64,000 bases of DNA from Peronospora farinosa (Eukaryota; Oomycota; Peronosporomycetes; Peronosporales; Peronosporaceae): contig CANTFK010000980.1 of the NCBI GenBank assembly GCA_947646735.1, forward strand, positions 124,001 through 188,000. Direction: 5' to 3'. Shown here in pieces: positions 55,255 through 64,000 of the stretch (position 1 is its first letter; the number at the start of each line of letters is the position of its first letter). The notes beneath the pieces are model-generated. The model did no database searches. It was not told the DNA's origin and saw only the letters and a program-made list of their open reading frames with translations. Position numbers and translations under genes: made by a program.

Positions 55255-56480
55255 GAAGAACTGACATGATTACTTGGAAACAGAAGAAAGTATGACGAAA
55301 GAGATGGGCGATGGACAAATACAAAAAAGCAGAGTCGAAGAGAATGAATGCTCGTGTTGAGAAGGAGACCTAAGAAGGTGGAATAAACTTACCATTGATG
55401 CGAGGGACCAAGGTCCCAGGATGAGGCACGGAAGACAACCGATACTAAGTGAGCCACAGCCACGCGGAGTCCGACACCTGAAGGGTCGCTAGCAAGTCGA
55501 CTGGGTCTGATCCCTCCTCACGACCGGGATACCAGTAAACCACACGGTGGGGTAGAGGAAGATGTCGGAGAAGGGGGTACATGAAGATATCGAGATCGCA
55601 TTGGCCCTTACTCATTTCAACGAAGATCAAGTAGGTCACTTCCCACCACAATCGAGTCGCCCGACCCCGACGCAAGGAAGGGGTTGCCCACGCTAGTCCT
55701 TAGAGATCCACAGGTAGTGAGCCGCCTCCCAGAGCGCTTGGCTATGTTCCCCGTAGAACCGTGTGTAGACCGCCGCTAACTGGGCGAACCAGCCGGCAGG
55801 TCGGATGGAGACAGGTGTGACCGGAACTCTGGCTGCTACCCAACGTTCAGCAGCCAGCAGTTTCTGGATCATGGGGGAGTTCACCGGTACTTGGGAGGGC
55901 GGTCGATGTTTCCGTCAGGTGGACCAAACCACTCCCAAGGTAGATCCAACTGGTCGACCAAGTCTTTTGGAGACATTGTCACAATGCACCAAGAATTGAC
56001 AAGGTCGACCGGCCAAGGTGCCACCTCCGCGGCAGAGAAGGTCTTCAGCTGCATGTACCCAGGGGTGATGGCATCCTTGGGGAGCGAACACGATTCGGTC
56101 AGGAGGGGTGGATTGTCGACCGCAACCGTGGACGCTTCATTTTCCTACCCTGGGGTCGACTCAGTATCCGAGTCAGAAGACCCGAACATCGCTCGTTTCA
56201 ACGAGAGGCCTGGAGTCGAGCTGAGCTTTACGGCAGACGTACACGTAGACGTTTGCGGAAGATTTGGGGAGCTTGTGATCGTTGGACGTCGACCGGAGGA
56301 ACGAGACTTGGCCAGGGCCGCCCAGCTCATTTTGGTATAATCGCTGAGTTCGTCTTTGCAAGAGTCCAGCATGATGGGGGAGTGTCCGCCAGAGACCCTT
56401 GACGGAGTCACCGCAAACATGGACATTAGTTAATGTGCCAGACTTCATGGACTTAGCAGACCCGCGCGACAACTCTCGGC
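55255..56480 (-). pseudogene. Degenerate coding remnant X1 (inverted copy of X2)
   Basis: Reading on minus gives pieces of an unrecognised protein: ALAKSRSSGRRPTITSSPNL, AMFGSSDSDTESTPG and stop. Farther along come PRQLxRP-like blocks and, after a frame change, PAGWFAQLAAVYTRFYGEHS, then WWEVTYLIFVEMSKGQCDLD and HRVVYWYPGREEGSDPVDLL. Several stops and shifts break it. The part 55,255-56,330 is nearly identical to the reverse of 60,960-61,975; beyond that the copies diverge. No family is recognised. The retrotransposon is inserted at its 3' side. Confidence 0.65.
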
Positions 56481-56500
56481 TTGTGATTCAACTTTGCGAA

Positions 56501-57846
56501 GCTGTGGTGAAGTGCTTTCCTAAATTGTGAAGACCCCAGGGGCCAGTTGGATTGAAGGGGCAAGGGGCCGTGGACTAGGGAGAAGAGACCACGCACCAGA
56601 GAGAAGGGACCGGAGATAAAGGGAACCTCGGAGTGAAGCGACAGTTGGATGAGAACGTGAAAGACAAACAAAGGAGAGGTCATTACCAGGGTAAGGTTTA
56701 ACCTGCACCGAAGGGAGTCGACCATGGCCCTTATTGGTCGACCCGGTCCCTCATTGGTCAGGTCCATCATCGGTAGTCCTGGGTCCCTCATCTGTCGACC
56801 TCGGCTCCTCGTCGGTAGACCCGGTCCCTCATTGGTCGACCCGGTCCCTCATCGGTAGACCTGGGTCCCATGTCGCTCGACCCGGTCCCTCATCGGTCGG
56901 CCCGGTCCCTCATTGGTAGACCTGGGTCCCTCATTGGTCGACCTCGGCCCCTCGGGGCTCAGCCACTCCTGACCAATTAGTACAAGGATCAGACCAGTCG
57001 ACGCAAGGAATCAGAGCTTCAGGCAAGGATAGAGTAAAGGAGTTGAAAGGATAAGACTATATTGAATACTACTCAATTTGCGATCTTCTTGGAAAGTCTT
57101 CGTCGCGCTGTAAAGGAACTCGAGTCTGGCCACACGCCTGTTCCGGGGAAGGGATATATTTGCCCCCCCCCGTTGAAGACAGACGTGTGGTTAGACTCAA
57201 GTGCGAGCTGAACCCCACGTGGCACGACTCCGTCACCCAAGAAGAACTTGCTCTAAGTTACCCACAGTTCCGGGAAGGGATATATTTTGGCCCCCCGTCG
57301 AAGACAGTTGTGTAGCGAATTTCAAGTGCGAATAGAGCTCCAGGATATATTTGGCCTGTGAGCTCGTTCGAGTAGCAACACCCCCCAAGGCCCGCTATCG
57401 GAAGCGGCCTCCCTTACCTCACGGTCCGGGAGCAAAGTAAAGGTCAGGTGGTTGATACCCCTGAAACAAGATGGAACAGGCCAGGGACGACAAGCTCCCT
57501 GAAGAATTTGGCTCTAAGTCCACTCTCAACAAGGTCGATCGAGTGGCCACCTACCGGCCCACCGAGTGAAGCATATCCACTCGAGGCCTCCAAGGTCTAC
57601 CTCTCTCAAGCCAGACGTCTACATCTTCACCAAGTCCTCCGAAGAGTGCAACCCGCCAGCCGACGGGTACACAAGGTGAGAGAAGGTCCATACGCGGCAT
57701 CTGGGTACCCCCTCTGACAGTAGGCAGTCTGGCATAGTGAGTGGTTTGTGGTCTCATCATGCAATTATGAGAACCCACTACACCACAATGGTGCGCGTTC
57801 CCGGATCTTCGGAAGACGCGGGATTTCACCGCGAGTCCCAAGACGA
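56501..57846 (+). repeat. Repeat module R1
   Basis: A 1.35-kb module: leader GCTGTGGTGAAGTGCTTTCC, minisatellite array C, then a conserved 890-bp part with two GGGATATATTT boxes and poly-C runs, and a possible short frame MEQARDDKLPEEFGSKSTLN. Its first part follows R2, its last part R3. Confidence 0.85.
56709..56957. repeat. 21-bp minisatellite array C (in R1)
   Basis: About twelve units of the GGTAGACC/CGGTCCCTCAT family with several units shortened. The matching array in R2 has nearly the same unit order. Confidence 0.8.
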
Positions 57847-58880
57847 TAAAGATGTTAATGTCAAGAAGGAGCCGAAGAGCCACTGGAAGACCGATCGCCA
57901 GTGACTCAAGATGAAAAAAACAAAGGATCGAAGGACCGACCGGACCTTAGGAAGGGCCCGGTCAACATGGTCAAGGTTGAAATTTTGAAGATAAACCTAA
58001 ATAACCTCCCTATGTCCTCGTAGAGGACACCTTGGGTCATGACTCCTATCATGTTCCAGAGAACCATCAGCCGACGGTGAAAACCGAGAGGCTAAGGTCC
58101 CCGAAAAAACAACAAAACAAGATCGCGCAATCCAAGCCGACCAAGTTCCTGATGAAGGCGCCCGGAAACACCAAGCGATAGGCCCCGAGAAGTCGGGACT
58201 GCCGTCATGATCGGACGTTGACGTCACGAAGGTCTACCACCCACGCAAGCTAGACGCATTCTTGGAGAGCGACCCCGTCGCAAAGAATCTATAGATCCAG
58301 CTGCTTGGACAGCTCACTGGCTCGGTGTTGACCTTACCCACGGCTGCAAACCGTCACGGACGCGATCACTGCGCTTGTCACCCTTCTTCGAGAAGCGACC
58401 ATGGTCGCAGGGCGGTTCGATCCGGACGACCTGCTTTCCCTAGGATTCGACAGAGTCACAAACGACGTTAGAGAATATACACAAACGACGTTAGAGAATA
58501 TACACAAACGACGTTAGAGAATATACACAAACGTCTGTCGACCCTCGTCGGTACCACGCCAGCAAAGGGACACCTACCTCTGACGACAAACACACGATCA
58601 CAGCCCAGGTACAGCCAGATGAGGCTTCAAGACATCGCGGTCTACCCTCAAATGTATGGAGCCGCTGTCCACCCAGGGGCGAAGCAATGTCTATCGCATC
58701 ACCTGCCGAGACAGCAGCAGAACCATGGTCACCAGGATCGTCTTCGACTGGATCAGTCACTAGGAGGCTACTGGGAGGCTACTGGGACCGACAGGGGAGG
58801 CGCTGCTGAAGTCCCGAGCAAGGAGCGCGAAGCAGGAACAGCGAGCTCACGAAACGGTGACGCGTGGACGACCAACGAAA
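57847..58880 (+). pseudogene. Degenerate coding remnant Y, downstream of R1
   Basis: On plus, short blocks look protein-like but change frame and meet stops: DVNVKKEPKSHWKTDRQ, DVTKVYHPRKLDAFLESDP, DAITALVTLLREATMVAGRF and DPDDLLSLGFDRVTNDV. A 23-bp unit is repeated about 3.3 times at 58,458-58,533 and breaks the last frame. No family recognised; the position after R1 is the same as that of X2 after R2. Confidence 0.4.
58458..58533. repeat. 23-bp tandem repeat, about 3.3 copies
   Basis: The unit ACAAACGACGTTAGAGAATA plus TAC is repeated exactly at 58458, 58481 and 58504, with seven more bases. Being 23 bp, it shifts any reading frame. Confidence 0.95.
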
Positions 58881-58892
58881 ATCAGGTTTCTG

Positions 58893-59110
58893 ATTGGTTG
58901 AATTTTCAGCCAATAGAAAGCTCCTTAAATGGTTGGTCATGGTCCCTCGTCGGTAGACCCGGTCCCTCATTGGTCGACCCGGTCCCTCATCGGTAGACCT
59001 GGGTCCCTCATCGGTCGACCTCGGCCCCTCGTTGGTAGACCTGGGTCCCTCGTTGATATACCTGGTTCCCTCTTCGGTAAACCTCGGTCCCTCATAGTAA
59101 ACCTGGGTCA
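58893..59110. repeat. CCAAT dyad and 21-bp minisatellite array D
   Basis: ATTGGTTGA (58893-58901) pairs with TCAGCCAAT (58906-58914) in a near-perfect dyad; about nine 21-bp units follow. Same order as at 46,749-46,950. Confidence 0.8.
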
Positions 59111-59273
59111 CTCAAGAATGCAGCTCACTGTATCGAAGATTGAAACCACAGCTGGAGTGACCCAGGTTGGCCACGGACTACCAACCAAAGAGCAAGCAAA
59201 TAACCCTACGTGATTGAAGAGGGAATACATGCCCATGCTCAAGCCACTGTACGGCTGAGCAAGCGCAAGGGGC

Positions 59274-60566
59274 GGCTGTGGTGAAGTGCTTTCCTAAATT
59301 GTGAAGAACCCAGGGGCCAGTTGGATTGAAGGTGCAAGGGGCCGTGGACTAGGGAGAAGGGACCACGCACCAGAGAGAAGGGACCGGAGATAAAGGGAAA
59401 CTCGGAGTGAAGCGACAGTTGGATGAGAATGTGAAAGACAAGACAAACAAAGAAGAGGTCATTACTAGGGTAAGGTTTAACCTGCACCGAAGGGAGTCGA
59501 CCATGGCCCCTTTTGGAAGTCCCGGTCCCTCACTGGTCAGGTCCATCATCGGTAGTCCTGGCTCCCTCATCTGTCGACCTCGGCTCCTCGTCGGTAGACC
59601 CGGTCCCTCATTGGTCGCCCGGTCCCTCATCGGTAGACCCGGTCCCATGTCGCTCGACCCGGTCCCTCATCGGTCGGCCCGGTCCCTCATTGGTAGACCT
59701 GGGTCCCTCATTGGTCGACCTCGGCCCCTCGGGGCTCAGCCACTCCTGACCAATTAATACAAGGATCAGACCAGTCGACGCAAGGAATCAGAGCTTCAGG
59801 CAAGGATAGAGTAAAGGAGTTGAAAGGATAAGACTATATTGAATACTACTCAATTTGCGATCTACTTGGCAAGTCTTTGTCGCGCTGTAAAGGAACTCGA
59901 GTCTGGCCACACGCCTGTTCCGGGGAAGGGATATATTTGCCCCCCCCCCCCGTTGAAGACAGACGTGTGGTTAGACTCAAGTGCGAGCTGAACCCCACGT
60001 GGCACGACTCCGTCACCCAAGAAGAACTTGCTCTAAGTTACTCACTGTTCCGGGAAGGGATATATTTTGGCCCCCCGTCGAAGACAGTTGTGTAGCGAAG
60101 TTCAAGTGCGAATAGAGCTCCAGGATATATTTGGCCTGTGAGCTCGTTCGAGTAGCAACACCCCCCAAGACCCGCTATCGGAAGCGGTCTCCCTCACCTC
60201 ACGGTCCGGGAGCAACGTAAAGGTCAGGTGGTTAATACCCCTGAAACAGAAGGAAAAGGCCAGGGAGATAAGCTCCCTGAAGAATTTGGCTCTAAGTCCA
60301 CTCTCAACAAGGTCGATCGAGTGGCCACCTACCGGCCCACCGAGTGAAGCATATCCACTCGAGGCCTCCAAGGTCTACCTCTCTCAAGCCAGACGTCTAC
60401 ATCTTCACCAAGTCCTCCGAAGAGTGCAACCCGCCAGCCGACGGGTACATAAGGTGAAAGAATGTTCATACGCGGCATCGGGGTACCCCCTCCGACAGTC
60501 GGTAGTCTGGCACTGTGAGTGGTTTGGGGTCTCATCATACAATTTTGAGAACCCACTCCACCACAA
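59274..60566 (+). repeat. Repeat module R2, including minisatellite array E (59,500-59,740)
   Basis: Same order as R1, with more small differences in the last third (for example CAGAAGGAAAAGGCC against CAAGATGGAACAGGCC in R1 and R3). It runs straight into X2. Confidence 0.85.
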
Positions 60567-61975
60567 AGCTCTCAGCACGAGACGGTGCTGGTGGACCGTC
60601 AAAGATTGAAGATCGACAACAGTCGAAGCCGTTACTTTCTTCTCGCGGCGGATCTCGACCACGCCGACTTCTCCGATGGGCCGCCACCGGGACCAATTCC
60701 TCTTTAGCGGTCTCGCCCACGGCTGTGGGCCCACCCTTGAGCCAATGAAAACTCTCGGCAAACGGTTTAGGCGAAAGTCGTCACGAGTGTCTGCCAAGTC
60801 CACCAAGTCTCTGAGATCCGACACATCCGCGATACCGCTGTCGGGAGTCTCTGGTAGCCGCTCTCCCGTCATTCTGGAGTCTTCGGAAGACGATCTCAGC
60901 GACGACAGCGAGACGCTTCGGGCGGCCCTGGCCAAGTCTCGTTCCTCCGGTCGACGTCCAACGATCACAAGCTCCCCAAATCTTCCGCAAACGTCTACGT
61001 GTACGTCTGCCGTAAAGCTCAGCTCGACTCCAGGCCTCTCGTTGAAACGAGCGATGTTCGGGTCTTCTGACTCGGATACTGAGTCGACCCCAGGGTAGGA
61101 AAATGACGCGTCCACGGTTGCGGTCGACAATCCACCCCTCCTGACCGAATCGTGTTCGCTCCCCAAGGATGCCATCACCCCTGGGTACATGCAGCTGAAG
61201 ACCTTCTCTGCCGCGGAGGTGGCACCTTGGCCGGTCGACCTTGTCAATTCTTGGTGCATTGTGACAATGTCTCCAAAAGACTTGGTCGACCAGTTGGATC
61301 TACCTTGGGAGTGGTTTGGTCCACCTGACGGAAACATCGACCGCCCTCCCAAGTACCGGTGAACTCCCCCATGATCCAGAAACTGCTGGCTGCTGAACGT
61401 TGGGTAGCAGCCAGAGTTCCGGTCACACCTGTCTCCATCCGACCTGCCGGCTGGTTCGCCCAGTTAGCGGCGGTCTACACACGGTTCTACGGGGAACATA
61501 GCCAAGCGCTCTGGGAGGCGGCTCACTACCTGTGGATCTCTAAGGACTAGCGTGGGCGAACCCCTTCCTTGCGTCGGGGTCGGGCGACTCGATTGTGGTG
61601 GGAAGTGACCTACTTGATCTTCGTTGAAATGAGTAAGGGCCAATGCGATCTCGATATCTTCATGTACCCCCTTCTCCGACATCTTCCTCTACCCCACCGT
61701 GTGGTTTACTGGTATCCCGGTCGTGAGGAGGGATCAGACCCAGTCGACTTGCTAGCGACCCTTCAGGTGTCGGACTCCGCGTGGCTGTGGCTCACTTAGT
61801 ATCGGTTGTCTTCCGTGCCTCATCCTGGGACCTTGGTCCCTCGCATCAACGGTAAGTTTATTCCACCTTCTTAGGTCTCCTTCTCAACACGAGCATTCAT
61901 TCTCTTCGACTCTGCTTTTTTTGCATTCGTCCATCGTCCATCTCTTTCGTCATAATTTCTTCTGTTTCCAGGTAA
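60567..61975 (+). pseudogene. Degenerate coding remnant X2
   Basis: The plus-strand counterpart of X1: SVRSPVILESSEDDLS-like, ETLRAALAKSRSSGRRPT, AMFGSSDSDTESTPG, stop; then, in another frame, MIQKLLAAERWVAARVPVTP with PAGWFAQLAAVYTRFYGEHS, and further on WWEVTYLIFVEMSKGQCDLD. A splice-like GTAAGT at about 61851 and TTCTGTTTCCAG at 61961-61972 flank an intron-like, pyrimidine-rich stretch. The ATG after it begins MSALRSSSFYTSGFI and runs into minisatellite F. The first 200 bp after R2 include KIEDRQQSKPLLSSRGGSRP. Function unknown. Confidence 0.6.
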
Positions 61976-62035
61976 TCATGTCAGCTCTTCGTTCTTCGTC
62001 CTTCTACACATCGGGCTTCATTCGTGAGAAGTCGA

Positions 62036-62400
62036 GGGCCTCCAATAGGAGAACCAGGTCTACCGATAAGGGACCCAGGTCTACCGAAGAGGGGCCCAGG
62101 TCTACCGAAGAGGGGCCCAGGTCTACCGAAGAGGGGCCCAGGTCTACCGAAGAGGGACCGGGTCTACCGAAGAGGGAACAGGTTTACCGAGAAGGGACCG
62201 GGGCCTACCGAGATCTACCGAAAAGAGGAAGAGGTCGGCCGACGAGGGATCAAGTCTTCTGACGAGGGTCCCAGATCTACTAATGAGAGACCCAGGTCTA
62301 CCGATGAGGGGTCGAGGTCGACCGAAGAGGGCTGAGGTCGTCCGACGAGGGACCAAGGTCTACCAATGAGGAACCATGGCCTACCATACAAGGAGATGTT
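62036..62400. repeat. 21-bp minisatellite array F (chimera of B and A)
   Basis: On plus the units read GGTCTACCGAAGAGGGGCCCA, coding RSTEEGP. Its first two thirds follow reversed array B and its last third reversed array A, including the unusual units at the A end. Confidence 0.9.
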
Positions 62401-62803
62401 CTATTGGTTGAAAATACAACCTATCAGAAACTATGCTTTTCACTGGTTGTCCACGCGTCACCGTTTCGTGAGCTCGCTGTCTTGCTCCGCGCCCCTCGCT
62501 CGGGCCTTAAACAGCGACGCACCTGTAGGTACCAATTGCATCCTGATTACATAGCTAGTAACAGATGAACCTTGCGACGAGTACCCAGCCGCGACTTGTA
62601 TACTTAAACTTAGTTCGTGTTGAGCGGTCGTCATTTGCGCCCCTGGTCTTCCTCCGGTCACAATCTTGATAGGGTGTGCCTGTGGTACTTGACGCTTTTG
62701 CATAATCTTGACATAGTCGCGTCAAATATGGCATGCAGATTACCTACCGGGTTGATAGGTGTTTCCCCCCTTACGACCATTTGAACACTTGTACGTCTTC
62801 GCC
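62401..62803. other. CCAAT dyad (inverted) and unique spacer
   Basis: ATTGGTTG (62403-62410) and CAACCTAT form the inverted dyad; then CACGCGTCACCGTTTCGTGA matches, in reverse, the flank at 58,840-58,866. From about 62,520 to 62,800 nothing in the window matches and no coding frame is supported. Confidence 0.55.
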
Positions 62804-64000
62804 ATGTGGCAAAGTACTTTCCGAAGGTATGAAGAACCCAGGGGCCAGTTGTATTGAAGGGACAAGGAACCGTGGACCACCACTCACCAGAGAGAAGGGA
62901 CCAGAGAGAAAGGGAACCTCGGATTGAAGCGAACGTTGGCTTAAAATACAAAAAAACAAGCAAAAGAGAGATCGTTACCAGGGTGCAGTTTAATCGGTAC
63001 TGAAGGGAGTCGACCATGGTCCCCTTTGGAAGGCCCGGTCCCTCATTGGTCGACCCGGTCACTCGTTGGTAGACCTGGGTCCCTCGTCGGTCGACCTCGG
63101 TCCCTCGGGTTTCAACCACTCCTGACCGGTTAACACATGGATCAGACCAGTCGACGCAAGGAATCAGAGCTTCAGGCAAAGATAGAGTAAAGGAGTTAAA
63201 AGGATATGAATATATTAAATACTACTCAATTTGTGATCTTCTTGGAAAGTCTTCGTCGCGCTGTAAAGGAACTCGAGTCTGGCCACACGCCTGTTCCGGG
63301 GAAGGGATATATTTGCCCCCCCCCCGTTGAAGACAGACGTGTGGTTAGACTCAAGTGCGAGCTGAACCCCACGTGGCACGACTCCGTCACCCAAGAAGAA
63401 CTTGCTCTAAGTTACTCACAGTTCCGGGAAGGGATATATTTTGGCCCCCCGTCGAAGACAGTTGTGTAGCGAAGTTCAAGTGCGAATAGAGCTCCAGGAT
63501 ATATTTGGCCTGTGAGCTCGTTCGAGTAGCAACACCCCCCAAGGCCCGCTATCGGAAGCGGCCTCCCTTACCTCACGGTCCGGGAGCAAAGTAAAGGTCA
63601 GGTGGTTGATACCCCTGAAACAAGATGGAACAGGCCAGGGACGACAAGCTCCCTGAAGAATTTGGCTCTAAGTCCACTCTCAACAAGGTCGATCGAGTGG
63701 CCACCTACCGGACCACCGAGTGAAGCATATCCACTCGAGGCCTCCAAGGTCTACCTCTCTCAAGCCAGACGTCTACATCTTCACCAAGTCCTCCGAAGAG
63801 TGCAACCCGCCAGCCGACGGGTACACAAGGTGAGAGAAGGTCCATACGCGGCATCGGGGTACCCCCTCTGACAGTAGGCAGTCTGGCATAGTGAGTGGTT
63901 TGTGGTCTCATCATGCAATTATGAGAACCCACTACACCACAATGGTGCGCGTGCCCGGATCTTCGGAAGACGCGGGATTGCACCGCGAGTCCCAAGACGA
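62804..64000 (+). repeat. Repeat module R3 with short minisatellite array G, cut by the window end
   Basis: The first 200 bp are diverged from R1/R2 and the array (63,008-63,115) has only about five units. From about 63,110 to the end it is almost identical to R1 57,000-57,846. Confidence 0.85.

Noticed and set aside
60405..61352. 315-codon minus-strand ORF across R2 and X2
   Set aside because: The opposite strand has the better protein-like blocks shared with X1; this frame is a shadow and lacks any known domain.
56300..64000. CRISPR array or bacterial-type repeat system in the repeat tract
   Set aside because: Units are contiguous minisatellites without spacers, in a eukaryotic genome.

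Overview
The window is a stretch of an oomycete nuclear genome, probably of the Phytophthora/downy-mildew group. The basis is a GPCR fused to a phosphatidylinositol phosphate kinase (a hallmark oomycete architecture), a secreted tyrosinase, a free-standing trehalose-6-phosphate synthase, intron-poor genes with short (about 50-140 bp) GT-AG introns, intergenic gaps often under 300 bp, and a sharp change into a repeat-rich tract. No rRNA, intact tRNA, CRISPR or bacterial-style operon was seen. Exon joins were worked out by hand from reading frame and splice-site consensus, so boundaries are proposals.

1-45.3 kb is a compact gene island. In order: a 5'-truncated gene with a discoidin-like domain (+); a SPD-2/CEP192-like ASH-domain protein (-); a pyrimidine-nucleotide-type mitochondrial carrier (+); a La protein with an RGG tail (+); a CIP2A-like armadillo/coiled-coil protein (-); a glutathionyl-hydroquinone reductase (+); Raptor (-); a Tctex-1 dynein light chain in five short exons (+); a GPCR-PIPK (-); glutamine-dependent NAD+ synthetase (+); an AGC kinase (-); a USP37-like deubiquitinase (-); a protein with four alternating Cys/His finger repeats (-); a possible very small gene (+); PSMD5-like proteasome chaperone (+); an FHA-domain protein (+); a secreted tyrosinase (-); trehalose-6-phosphate synthase (+) and NOP56 (+). 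Strands alternate so that many neighbours are convergent with tens of bp or fewer between stop codons, or divergent with about 270-960 bp. Most are housekeeping genes. Raptor and an S6K/RSK-type AGC kinase both belong to TOR-type signalling, but their nearness is probably chance.

45.3-64 kb is repeat-dominated. A 7.5-kb Ty3/gypsy chromodomain retrotransposon (47,736-55,254, coding on minus) has near-identical LTRs, a 5-bp target duplication (GAAGA), a primer-binding site and a polypurine tract, but its pol is dead (frameshifts, nonsense codons, YFDD changed to YFDY). It lies inside one arm of an older inverted repeat. The other arm, at about 60.8-62.45 kb, keeps the empty insertion site. Around these are three same-direction copies of a roughly 1.2-1.35-kb module (R1-R3), degenerate coding remnants (X1, X2, Y), and seven stretches of a 21-bp minisatellite that stays open as a heptapeptide repeat. 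The copies are mosaics, which points to recombination and gene conversion through the minisatellites.
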